Shown here: one piece after another, positions 21,215 to 32,301 of the stretch
Numbering within the stretch: the stretch's first letter is position 1
Layout: each line of letters begins with the position of its first letter
NCBI GenBank assembly: GCA_942159475.1
Contig: OW804095.1
Coordinates: 91,587,740-91,651,739 of the forward strand
Reading direction: 5' to 3'
DNA: 64,000 nt
DNA from: Sthenelais limicola
Taxonomy: Eukaryota; Annelida; Polychaeta; Phyllodocida; Sigalionidae
Notes under the pieces: generated by a model
What the model was told of the DNA's origin: nothing
The model's input: only the letters and a program-made list of their open reading frames with translations
Databases searched by the model: none
Translations under genes and position numbers: made by a program

Positions 21215-21989
21215 ACCTAGGAAAAGCATAGAATTCACACATCACACTGCCACTGGTGCCCATACGCTATTCTAGAAAAAGCGACCCGAGTGCTGATCCC
21301 TAGGGTCGGACAGACCAACAACGCAGATCGGGTCACTTCTACAAGAACCTCGTGCTTTCTTAGCTTATAGACATCGGCCGCCATTGGACTAAATAAAAAT
21401 CTCCTCCCGTGGACCTCTCTTTTAACCACATGCAGGCACTCACAACATCCTAAGCTAGCTTTGAGTTTAGATGCATTATCTTGTAAATTGTCTGATATCT
21501 GCACTATTATTTTATTTCTGCCAGCATGCAGTTGAGCATGTATAGGAGAATCAAGCCTATCCCACTCTACCATATGGGACAAGCTGAACCCTGTACTCAC
21601 CTCAAAGACGTTGGCATCTTTGCAGCGATGGGTTTACATTGTTTAGGAGGGGGGGGCAAACATCTACTTAGAAATCAACACAGACACTAGGAACCATAGA
21701 ACTCACACATCTCATTCCCACATCTATTCTAGACCTTCTAATTCTAAGGCTAAAAGAAAATTGAAGTAAAGAAATGACAAAAAACAATATTCAAGATTGG
21801 TGTGCGTAGTAGGAGAAAAGGGGGAGGAATTAATGAGAGAGAGGGAGGTGTCGAGGCAGAGGACTTGGGTCAAGCCGTTAGAAAAAGTACAATTTGCCTT
21901 CATCGTTCCTCTCCAATATCCCAAATTCAAGGCAGAAATGAGGTTTAAAACACAGTTTCACTAAATCCAACAGATTCTTTTAATCTATG
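21215..21989. other. Non-coding sequence; dispersed repeat at 21898-21989
   Basis: No recognised gene. A 121-codon open frame on the - strand at 21235-21600 has no domain. The part from 21898 resembles 25793-25883. Confidence 0.45.
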
Positions 21990-22393
21990 TGTAGTGAGTC
22001 CGCCCACCAACAGCATGGTGAGGCTGCCGCACTATCCACCCTAGCAGCAACAGGCAACATCTCTACCAGAGCCGGGCACGAACAACGGTCTCCGGCCAGT
22101 CCAGCCAGGCAGCGCCGCCTTATCATTGTGACGTTGTGGCTGAAGACACCCTTTCATGGGTGCTAGGAAAAGTCTACACCTCCAACGTCGTGGGATCCCG
22201 CAGTCACTTAACACAAAAGACTTGGGCCGCGCTGAGGAACGAGATACGTCTGTTGTTCAAACTAAGGTCTTGCACTTTACACTTGTAATTGTGTTTTGGG
22301 GTCAATAAAACCTGGTCAAACAAATTTATCTTTGTTTGTTGCTTCCTTTCACGATATTCGCGACTCGTGCCCATGGATCTGCAGTTCATTACA
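21990..22393 (+). mobile_element. Solo LTR with 4-bp target duplication
   Basis: 404 bp starting TGTAGTGAG and ending TTACA, flanked by TATG on both sides (21986-21989 and 22394-22397). A GGGGTCAATAAAACC polyadenylation-like word lies near 22300. The flanking repeat has a second copy at 25793-25965 in which the two flanks are joined directly (CCATGCAATACC), a natural empty site. This supports both boundaries. The matching internal element is not in the window. The orientation is inferred from the AATAAA. Confidence 0.75.
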
Positions 22394-22949
22394 TATGCAA
22401 TACCAAATATACCTAGTATATATCATTTTGTAGTCTAATTCACTCAATCTACTAAATGTGTAGAGTTTTCTGACAACCTGCCCCAATGTAACTATCAGAG
22501 CATCAATTAGTTGACAGATTATGTATTGTAGTGTGTAATCAATGATCAAGACCCTGTGATGTTTTTTTTTTGTTTTTTGTTTTTTTATTGACAGCATTTC
22601 ATCTTCACAGACCATAATTCACAGCATATCAAGTGAAAAATAACAAAAAGAGAAAGGTACATCTTTCTAGTTTTACATTGAAGTTAATTTTGACATTAAG
22701 GTTTGTATAATTCATGTTGATTAATCTTTACAAGAATAATGATTATAAAAACAGTGCCATCATAGAGCGGGTCAGCAGTGAACTAAATGCCTTACGACGC
22801 ACTACAGGCGCCGCCTGGTTTTGAACATAGCAGGTGGAGTATAGGCTCACTGCAAGTGATAATGAATACCTTTTCATGGTATATATAAAAGGTATAAAAT
22901 AAATAAAAAAGGTTTGGTTTGGGTACATAAAAATTCATAGAGGCCTTGG

Positions 22950-24540
22950 TTTACCTAAATATCGTCATTGCCAAAAAATTTGTTCCAATATAGATTGGAT
23001 AACGAACTTTTTAAACTATTATGGTCAGTAATCTCCCTGGTATTAATGGGCAGATTATTCCAAGTGACATCAGAGTTTGCCAGGAAGGATCTTGAAGTAT
23101 TTTCTTTTCTCCATTGAAATACATTTAACTTTCGACCTGCATTACCTCTTAGTTCCATATTCACTTCTCTATTGACAAAGGATTCAGTTTTAGAGACAAG
23201 ACATTACACTCTGATTTTTCTTCTAAATCTTAAAGGCAAGATTTTGCAAGATACATGTAAGTCAAAGTTTGAAATATGCCCCCGGACCCCACTCAGAGTT
23301 CTTAATGCCTTATTCTAAATGTTTTGAGTCTGCTATGAATGTATACTGCGGACCTAGATCTAGACAAACAATACCATTTTCAAGTATGGGTAAAACAAAG
23401 GCTTCATACAATTTTATAGCAACATCACTTCCTATGTACGGTAAAACCTAATTTTTGATGTTTCAAAATATGCTCTTTTTGGTAGATAATTAACTATTTC
23501 CTCCATATGTGAGTCGTGAGTCGATTCGGGTACCAAGGTATCTAAATACACTTACTACACCTATTTCCGTATTGTCCACTATATATCGAGGGATAATATT
23601 TCGTCTGTTCCCAGAAATTCTTTCCACCTTCATTTTGTTACTGTTCAGTTTTAAGCCATTGTGTTTACACCATTTTCCAAATTAAGTGAGATCATTTTGC
23701 AAGTCTTCTACATCTTGATTTGTCACAATTTTCCGCCATATTACACAATCATCGGCTTATAACAAAAATTTCAAAGGGAAGTTAATTTCAACAATGTCAT
23801 TCATATAAAGAGAAAACATTACTGGCCCCAAAATACTTCCCTGGCCGACGCCTGCTTTTAGTTGTATGTCATGTGAATAAATGTCTCCAAATGTAACACG
23901 TTGAAAACGTAACGTTATGACAATATTCACCCATCAATTTAAGAATCATCTAGCCAAATCCTAGTTTTTCTAGCTTATGAATCGGTCTATCCAAATTAAT
24001 TGTATTTAAAAGCTTTGGATAAATCACAACAAAAATCAAATCAGAATCTTTCCCCTCATCTTTGTTTTTCAATAGGCTAGTGATGAGTATTTTCAAGGCA
24101 GTGTCAGTTCCCTTTCCCAAAAAGCCATGTTGCTCTTTTATGATAATATTGTTTTCAACAAAATAATCATCCAGTCGCCTCTTAAGCAGCATCTCAAAAA
24201 CCTTACCAGCTAATGATGTTATAGTGATAGGTCTTAGATCACCTAAAAGGTTACTATTCTTTTTGGGGGAATTACAGTACAGATAGCGTTCTTCCATTTT
24301 GTTGGGAAGTTTCCTGTGCTTCTTATTTTATTCAGTAGTAATGTAAAATATCACACATCAGTTATGAGACACTGCTTCAAATAAGACGTGGGTAGATCAA
24401 TATGTCCACTACCTTTACATGGATCTATTAATATTAATTCTTTAGTAACTTCTTCCCCTGTGATGTTTTCATCACACAGGAACCTCTTATGTAATTCTCT
24501 TAGAACTGGCATATATGTTTTTTGTTCTATTATTGCGAAT
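22950..24540 (-). pseudogene. Decayed LINE reverse transcriptase
   Basis: Read on the - strand from about 24540: a pre-RT segment with EEVTKELI, then LRPITITSLAGKVFE, QHGFLGKGTDTALKIL, AGVGQGSILGPVMFSLYMND and an ADD catalytic remnant whose first residue has become a stop (*ADDCVIW near 23760). The C-terminal part (WNNLPINTREI near 23050) is typical for the LINE end. Stops and frameshifts occur throughout. No endonuclease domain is left, so the copy is 5'-truncated, as usual for target-primed reverse transcription. Clade not assigned. Confidence 0.8.
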
Positions 24541-25790
24541 CTATATTACCAAAAAACCTCAAATGTCACACATACATATATATATGCGTTCCATTGTAAT
24601 CTTATTCCTTTTGACATTTACCTACTTTCTTTTTTCCCTTTACTTTCCTTTTTATCTATATTTAGTTGACGAGATCATCCGCTAATATCTTCTAATGCGC
24701 CATCATGTGCCTCCCAATTGCCAGATCTGACTGACCATGACCGGTGCATCCCATTTCAATTCACCTCATAGACCTGGACGCGGGTAATCTCCTCGCCAAG
24801 TCTATGTTAACATTAGCTTTACGTGAGAGGGATGAACCCAAGCCCTCAATATGTTGAAACAGATCCCAACCCTCTCTATCTTTATATAGAGATCCCGAGT
24901 TTCCTCCTCCCTGACAGTTCTAACCCAATTATATCACCCCGCTTTCTTTTAAGTTGAAGCCTGGCGTTTCAGTAGTTCAAACATTATGGTACACAATCAT
25001 CCATGAAAACTAAAACTACATATGTGTGTGGGTTGTGTGTGGTGTCTGAATTAAGCGAGATAAAGCTAGATATGCAGACACTGGCCTTTCACATACAGGG
25101 ACCTGTTTCATAAAAGAAATCCTTACTTAAAATGTTCCTTCCATTTCTACTCGCTCGCTTAGGTAGAAATGTCTACAGTAGATAACACAAAATAGGATTG
25201 TTTGTAAATCCCTTGCATAATTGTTCCTTTACAGCTAGGTTTGATGAGAACCCAATGTTCTTCATAAAAAATCAATGTTAACGGGTTATAATACCAGAAA
25301 TGTTGTCATAATTTTAAATCGCTGTTAAGAATGTAGATGCTTTGGTCTTTTTGCTTTTACTCTACTTTTATTGTTATTCTTTATTTTACTTTTATTTTCT
25401 ACTTATTCAGATGTTCGCCTTCAGTATATAAATAATATATTGAATATATATATTGAATATTGAATACAGTTGCCTATCAAGAACAAATAGCTAAGCAAAG
25501 GAAATCTGAAGTCAGGGGTTGTTATGAAATAGGTCTTGGCGGGCGTTGTCAATTAAGTCTGCAGTGTTCGGGAACGAAACCTATTCCAGCCACAACTTAG
25601 GGTGGTGGTCGAGTTGCTTTATCTGCCCGGTTGAAATATGAGATAGACAGATGTCGCCGGTCCCAAGATATGATTTGAGAGGCTGTGTATATGAAATGTG
25701 GATCATTAAAACTACAGATGAAAGCGCGGCAGCTTTGGACTGCATAAATAAAGTTGATGTGTGGAAATAACGCCTGAAAATGTACAATTT
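24541..25790. other. Non-coding AT-rich sequence
   Basis: No gene seen. A short TA/ATATTGA-rich patch lies near 25430-25470. Confidence 0.45.
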
Positions 25791-25792
25791 GC

Positions 25793-25965
25793 ACCAAACC
25801 TTTCGAATATCCAGAATTTAAGGCAGAAATGAGGTTCAAAATAAAGTTTCACATTATAAGCAAACAGATCCATCTAGTCCATGCAATACCAAATATACCC
25901 AGATATAACTAGTATATCCTTTTGCACTTTAATGGATTTAATTTAATAGATGTGTAGAGCTGCCG
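25793..25965 (+). repeat. Second copy of the dispersed repeat (uninterrupted)
   Basis: Matches 21898-21989 joined to 22398-22475 (GGCAGAAATGAGGTT, CAATACCAAATATACC, ATGTGTAGAG words). It serves as the empty-site reference for the solo LTR. Confidence 0.65.
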
Positions 25966-27037
25966 ATTGTATATTTTCTGAACGCCTGACACATAAGCTG
26001 GTGGTGCAGGGAGATGATATCAAATAATAATTTTCCTTCATCTTGAGATATTTTGCTTACACGCTTAAAACGAAATCTACTATAAATAATGGAACTGCTG
26101 ACTTGTTGGATACCCTGCTTCTTGTCCTCCCCTTTCAGTTCCTTATAGTTCTGATAAATACTTTCTAATGTGATAATTTTCTGATAATGGGCACATGAAA
26201 ATGCGTCAAGAGCCGAGAAAAAAGTTTTTTTGTGATACCATCGCATTTTAAAAGATGGGACTAGGCGGATTCCAATGATGTTAACATTTAGCATTTAGGT
26301 ACGTTTGATAAGTCTATCTTATCAACTAGTAATGATGAATATACACATCAAAGAGATGTTAAACAGAATATAATGAGTAAGATATACAAAGACTAAGAAA
26401 GTAAGACCAGTCTGTAGTTACTCCGTACTCCAAGTGATTTTATTAGTCCAGTACAGATCCAGAGGGGCAGCACTCATCCTGAGGGAACTTGTGGCTCCCC
26501 CTTCCCCAGAGACATGTCAAGGAATGCGTCAGCGCTTGAACAAAATGGTGGGAAACTGGGTCCTCTGGGTGCGACTAGGTCTGCGCATTTCGAGAGACCC
26601 ACACTCCACTTATTTGTGAAAAGTTGCGCAGAGGGTCTGGTGCCTGGCTCTTTGGGTCTGCGCCTATTTTTATTTAGCATTTTTTAGCATCCTAAAGAAT
26701 AAATACAGAAACTAACCCTAAACCTAACCCTAAACTGGTTGTCCTAAGTCGGTAAAGGGTGTAGTTGACTGTCCCATATAACATTTTACTTGTAACGGAC
26801 TGATTGAGCGATGTCCGTTTTTGCGCCGTAAGACTAGCAAAATGGGGTCGCATGATTTGGGTTCTGAGTTGGCGGGTCCGCGCTATGAAAATATGGGTCT
26901 GCACTAGAAGGACCGCGGGACCCAAATGTGCGGTTGCATTTCTTGACATGTATGCTTCTCCAGATGCATGATAGTAGACTGACATGACATATGCCCCCCC
27001 TCCCCCCGAGATGAAAGATCAACCTTCAATATATAAA
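25966..27037. other. Non-coding sequence
   Basis: A 118-codon open frame (- strand, 25938-26294) has no recognised domain. The CCTAAACCCTAA-like run at about 26717-26735 is too short and irregular to be a telomere repeat. Confidence 0.4.
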
Positions 27038-27041
27038 CTTC

Positions 27042-27505
27042 TATAGTGATCTTTCGGATCCAATCCGCTCAACTATCCCAATAAAAGACTCCAACAAGGA
27101 AAGACCTTTTGCACACCTTTTATTGAGCAACACGAGACAAGCTCCCCAACGACCTGACCAGTGGAGGTGGTCCGGCCACCTCATAAATCACGCACCAACA
27201 CAAACATGGTGTCGAATCCGGAGGTTGATATAAAACACAAAGAGATGATAAACCTATTCTCGGAAGTCATGAACATAAGTGTGATACAAAAGGCTTGTAC
27301 ATAACAAGATAAAGAGCGACATATACACAGGGTAAAATAAGAACATTAAGGAAACTTCTTCCTAAAAGGTAAATGTTTATGGTATAAGCTGGTACTGCCC
27401 ACTGGGTTAGTACAAGTGTACCAATCTCAGCGGACAGCACCACAACAATAAGAATGGACACTACATGTCCCATACTTTTCTTATACAATACCCAAACCCA
27501 CTACA
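27042..27505 (-). repeat. 3' LTR of the minus-strand Gypsy element
   Basis: Starts TATAGTGATC (first G of the canonical TGTAGTG mutated to A) and ends CCCACTACA. It has a 28-bp extra segment near 27086-27115 absent from the other LTR. Confidence 0.93.
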
Positions 27506-27520
27506 ATACTCCCCCTTTAA
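27506..27520 (-). promoter_or_regulatory. Polypurine tract
   Basis: On the - strand TAAAGGGGGAGTAT lies directly before the 3' LTR (TGTAGTGGG...). Confidence 0.8.
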
Positions 27521-27906
27521 TAAAAAAGAGTTTAACATCAATATAAACTCGGCAATAAGGCAATAACATAAAATACAACCACACCAGAGACAAATATGTT
27601 GAAACAGTACACTTCGGACGAATAAAAAGCAAATCCGAACAACTTACACACATCTGCAGAAGCAAAAAATGTTTTTTGGCAAGTACATATAGGAGCATTT
27701 GGTGTCCTCACTATAAAAATCTACAGAATCCAGTGTAAAGCAGTCAGAAAATATAAAATGCAGTCCGGAAAAAGGGTTCACATTTCTCCTTCTGAGAAAA
27801 TGAGAATAAAGTTACTGTTCGTATTACTACTTCTGAGCAGTATAAGAATACAATTCAATGTCTCACTCACTCACTGGTGGTTTCAAGGGTTTCACAAAGC
27901 CGAAAG

Positions 27907-28441
27907 TCAAAAAGGAGGTCCTTGGGCAGTACAGCATGTCGAAGAGGCATTGCTTGACGCTGACACAGCGGAGGGAAGACTTGGAATGCTCGACGTGCTA
28001 CTGCTGGCAATAGCTCCGCCGGACTGGGTGGACTGCTCCACCTCTTCATTTCTTTCCCCCTGATCCAGATTCTCCGGAGTAGTAGACCTACCACACTCCG
28101 CCAGTTCGCCTTTCAGACTAGCGTTCTCCTCAGTGAGACTGCGGATGACACTGTCTTTCTTTTCAGCGGAGGTGCGGAGAGCCTGAATCAGTTTGGCCTG
28201 GGTCCTGATTGTTTCTCGGAGAGAGGCCACCTCCCCAATCTGGTGCTGAACTCCTTGCAGCTGACGCAGCGGGGTGGTCAGCGTTGCCAGAGAGGTTTGT
28301 ACCTGCTGTTGAGCTGCGTCTGAAGCTGCCCGTAGGGTCAGCGAGCAGTGCTGCACTCGCAGTCGCGGTCTTCACGAGCTTGTCCGTGTCGACCGCTTCA
28401 GGTAGCTTGGAGACCAGTTCTTCTTCTTCTGACAAGTTCAC
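27907..28441 (-). pseudogene. C-terminal coiled-coil tail of Pol
   Basis: Follows the integrase in two neighbouring frames (from 28441 and from 28356). Contains EEEELVSKLPEAVDTDKLV, then a heptad-like coiled coil (VASLRETIRTQAKLIQALRT, ENASLKGELAE) and a Ser-rich end. Probably an extension of Pol past the integrase, split by a frameshift. No enzymatic motif. The alternative is a separate third ORF; the continuity with integrase favours an extension. Confidence 0.5.
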
Positions 28442-28958
28442 AAGTGGTACCGCCTATGAACCCGTGTATCTTAAATGGGCCATCCCATTTTTGTCCAATT
28501 TTCTTGCTTGCCTTCGGGGGGCAATATCTGTAGACAACATCCCCCACAGCAAACTTTGGTGGTCGGGTACGTTTATTATAATCTCGTTTCTGGTTAACAG
28601 CAGAAATTCCGAGATTATTACGTACATACTTGTGGCCATCACGCATCCACTGCTTCAGGTTTTCGACAAAGGAAACCTTACAAGGGAAATCCAACCCATC
28701 TGGCTCCACCCCATGAACGATATCCATAGGAGCAACAAGTTCAGTACCAAAAACCACAGAGTTTGGCGTACACAAAGTACTGGCATGTACAGTCGCCCGG
28801 TAAGCATGAGCTATACACGGAGCCAGCATATCCCAGTTATCTTCATGATAGTCCGTCAGACAGGAGAGCTGCTCTACAAGAACTCTATTTAGCCGTTCGC
28901 TCTGTCCATTGGACTGAGGCCTGTACGGAAGAGTTATGAGCTTCTCAATCCCAAGCAT
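28398..28958 (-). pseudogene. pol: Integrase C-terminal half
   Basis: Carries the catalytic Glu in YRPQSNGQSERLNR, the conserved HAYRATVHAST segment, and a C-terminal module (FAVGDVVYRYCP, KKIGQKWDGPFKI). The frame differs from the preceding part of integrase: a frameshift occurs at about 28950, right after the second catalytic Asp (LQTDAWD). Confidence 0.88.
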
Positions 28959-30768
28959 CGGTCTGTAAAGCTACCGGACATCCGAAGCGCAGAATCCATT
29001 CCTTAAAAAGGACTTCTGCACAGCTCTCTGCAGTGTGGTCTCTCATGGGATAGGCTTCGGCCCACTTGGAAAAATGATCCGTCACAACCATTATATAATT
29101 GTTTCCTCTAGGAGTTTCTTTAAAAGGTCCTAGAATATCCAAAGATATACGGTTCCACCTATCACCATGTTTCTCTTTCTTTAGGAGAGATTTCCCACCT
29201 CCTATCTGAGATTTCCTTGTACTACATTCAGGGCAAGCCCTGATCCAGTGTTTCAGATCATAACGTTGGCCGGGCCAATAATACCTCATCTTGGCTGACC
29301 AGGTGTTCTTAAAAACACCAAAATTACCTGAAGTCTTCGGACCATGCATGCCCAAAAATACTTCCCTTCTCATCGAAGCAGGGACCACCTTTCGCCAATA
29401 CTTTCTACCAGTGGCTAGCCGGACCCAGCCCAAGCATAGCACACCGTCCCTCATTTCCATACTGCCAAGATGTTGAACGCAAGTCCGAAATTCATCGGAT
29501 TCTCCTGCAAGATCTTCCCTGCTAGGGATTTCTTCAGAGCCGTCCAACATCGCGATTAACCTCTTGATCATCGGATCAGACTGTTGAGCTTCTTGCAGCT
29601 TATTACTTTTAGTTTCCACAACAGGGGAGACTTCAGTAGCAGCTAACACAGCGTCATGCAGTCTGCAATCTTGACAATCCAGTCTTCTACATTTACGTGT
29701 TGGCAGGCGAGAGAGCGCATCAGCATTTTCATGCTTGCGACCCGCTCGGTGCAGAATCATGGCCTGATCCAACCCATACTCCTGCATGGTAGTCAACCAC
29801 CTAGCAAGCATGTCTGTCGGATCCTTAAAATTTAGCAACCAGTGGAGAGAGGCATGATCCGTCCTCACATAGAAATTTCTATTACCCAGAAGATAATGTC
29901 TAAATTTCTTTAAATACGTTAGGACAGCAAGCAGCTCGCGCTTTGTAGCACAATAGTTCTTCTGAGCTTTAGAAAAACTATTACTGGCATAACCCAAGAC
30001 AACTTCACGTCCATCCTGTATCTGTGAGAGGATTCCAGCCATTCCAAAACCACTTGCATCAGTGTCTAAAATGAAATCTCCCACCTTCCGGGGGTATCCA
30101 AGCACTGGCGCCGTGGTCAGCAACTCCTTGACCTTGCTAAATGCAGCCTGACACTGCGGAGTCCACACTATCGGTCTGGTATAGCGTTTATCCTTACATG
30201 CAGCCGTCACAATGTCCTGCAAAGGAGAGACAATTTCACCAAAATTGGGCTGAAACTCCCTATAATAAGAAGCAAACCCAAAGAACTGTCTAACTTCCTT
30301 AGCATTTGTGGGAACTGGCCAATTTTGGACCTTCTCAATTTGCTTCGGATTGGCTTGAATTCCTTTACCAGAAACAATCCGGCCCAGGTATTCAACTCGC
30401 CGACGGAAGAATTCACACTTCTTCGGCTTCAATCTCAAGCCATAGTCTTTGATTCTTTCAAGAACAAGCCTGAGGTTATGGAGACACTCATCAAGTGTCT
30501 TTCCAAAAACCACAATGTTGTCCAAATAAACCAAACATGACTTCCATTTGAGTCCGTCCAGCATGGTGTCCATCATACGTTGGAAGGTAGCCGGAGCATT
30601 GCACAGTCCGAAAGCCATAACTTTGAACTGGAACAAGCCCACACTGGAGAGGAAAGCAAGCAGTCTTTTCTTTGCTAGCCTCATCCATAGCCACCTGCCA
30701 ATATCCGCTTTCAAGATCAAGTGTGCAAAACCATTGGTTTCCACCAAGGGCCTCGACACACTCATCAA
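28945..30768 (-). pseudogene. pol: RT palm, RNase H and integrase N-terminal half
   Basis: The authentic part begins near 30665 with GLFQFKVMAFGLCNAPATFQ. The RT catalytic motif reads YLDN at residues 81-84 (codon 30519-30517) in place of YLDD, so the second metal-binding Asp is lost. RNase H has DTDASGFGMAGIL, KRELLAVL, RTDHASLHWL and NADALSRL. The integrase zinc site is damaged: the GH expected in the second His position reads GNFG (MHGPKTSGNFG), while CPEC remains. The first two catalytic Asp are in LDILGPF and LQTD. Three independent lesions mark a dead copy. Confidence 0.9.
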
Positions 30769-31039
30769 TCCTAGGCAGAGGAAAACTGTCTTTAATCGTG
30801 ACGGAGTTCAACTGACGATAATCTACACAGAAACGCTGTGTCCCGTCCTTCTTGGCCACCATAACAATAGGAGCTCCCCAAGGGCTACTGCTATGCTCAT
30901 TTCGGCCTTCTCTATACATCTTCCAGATTTCTGCCTCCGCTTTATCACGTTTAGCAACTGGAATCCGTCTGTATGCTTGCTTGATCGGGCATGCATCGCC
31001 AGTATCAATAACATGACGGACCTTATGAGTACATCCCAA
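30491..31039 (-). pseudogene. pol: RT N-terminal region
   Basis: Contains HVIDTGDACPIKQAYRRIP, SSSPWGAPIVMVAKKDG, FCVDYRQLNSVT and CTLDLESGYWQVAM (motif A). Homology stops near 30665, where a frameshift passes the reading frame to 30768-28945. The remaining about 50 codons are out of frame. Confidence 0.88.
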
Positions 31040-31089
31040 AGCTTTATCCCCTGGTAGAGAGAAACAGCAACGGAATTCCTCTAAGAGAT

Positions 31090-31581
31090 CTAGTCAGAAT
31101 CATCAACCATCTTTGTCAGTGGACACTCCGGAGTGGCTGGAATGGGAAGAGTAGGAGCGATCAGGTCATCATCCGCAACAGGAGACTCCAGCACCTGTAT
31201 TGAATTAATGATTGCTTCCCTAATCATTTCTTCATTCTCCCCATTGTCAGACAGAGAGTCCTGAGCTACCAAAGCAACTTCAAACACTCTGCCAACCACT
31301 CTATTCTTCTTTATTTTCAATGTGAGACCGGTCGGATTGGAGAAAGCCACCACGTCCGGAGAACCGTCACCTGGTACATAAGTATTCAGGCTGCCCAAGG
31401 CTAGATCTTTCAACAATCGTTGGTCTGGCTCGAACATCATTCCTTCAACTGCGACTGAGCCACTGTCAATATCCAGTTTGGCCAAAGTAACTGCCTTGGG
31501 TTTGAGGATAACCGCCTTAAGCAGTTTCTCTCCCCACAATTGCATCCTCAACTTGAACTGCATTAACAGAGGAACTTTCAA
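31090..31581 (-). pseudogene. pol: Protease-RT linker of pol
   Basis: An open frame between protease and RT with AVTLAKLDIDSGSVAVEGMM, LKDLALGSLNTYV and NPTGLTLKIKKNRVVGRV. Segments of this kind, ending in a 'N...lkkg..vG' pattern, normally link the protease and RT in Gypsy Pol. It is in a different frame from both neighbours, so small indels bound it on both sides. Confidence 0.6.
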
Positions 31582-32254
31582 TTCTGCTAACAGGTTTTTT
31601 CCATAACTTACAAGTTACAGAAAACCCGTAATTATCCAAGAAGAAAGTCCCTGACCAATCCAGATTACAGCGGTGCACATAATAAAAATCCGCACCTAAT
31701 ATCCCGCTTTCAGGACCTTTCAGTCCACTGACCACGAGACAAGTAATCATATATGTCCGGTCGCCAACTAGTAACGGACAAAGCACGCTCCCATATGTAA
31801 CAATGGGTGTTCCATCTCCCATCGCACACACCATTCGTACTGACGTCATTGGTGGTGGATTTGGAAGGGATTCATAGAACCTTCTGGTGATCAAACTAGT
31901 AGTAGCACCCGGATCAACCAGAAAGCTGCCAGTTTCCCCATCCATCGTTACAGGGGCATACCATCTCTCCCGTACCAACAATTTGGTAGGGATCTCCAAA
32001 GTTCCCTGTTCGTGTACAGAAACCTTCTGAACTTGAGCTGATTTAGTTGCTCCGCCCTTGACCAACACAATCTGATCTTGTTCAGCTTGGAACCCAGACT
32101 GCCCCCACCTCACATCTGAGGTAGAATCTGAGTCATCACAAAGCACATGGCCTTGTGACAAGGCTTTACCGTCCGGCAACGATCGCGAATCTCCAGTTTT
32201 CAGAAGGGGTTCACCTTGTTGTCGCCGCAGCATCTGCCTTCGGAACCAATCCAA
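31517..32254 (-). pseudogene. pol: Aspartic protease region
   Basis: Active-site segment GSFLVDPGATTSLI, where the usual Thr/Ser of the D-T/S-G triad reads Pro (codon CCG). The second segment SGILGADFYYVH is conserved. The Pro would be expected to disturb the active-site loop; if the family naturally has Pro there, it is not a lesion. Upstream is a Gly/Lys linker. The start codon shown is only the first Met of the open frame. Confidence 0.75.
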
Positions 32255-32301
32255 GAAGAGCTAGTCTTCTGGGGCAAGCTGAGTTAAAATGCCCCTCCTC
32301 A

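Noticed and set aside
21235..21600. 121-codon minus-strand frame as a gene
   Set aside because: No domain, no splice or start context, and it abuts a transposon end.
26710..26740. CCTAAACCCTAA-like run suggestive of telomere repeats
   Set aside because: Only two or three irregular units in the middle of ordinary sequence.
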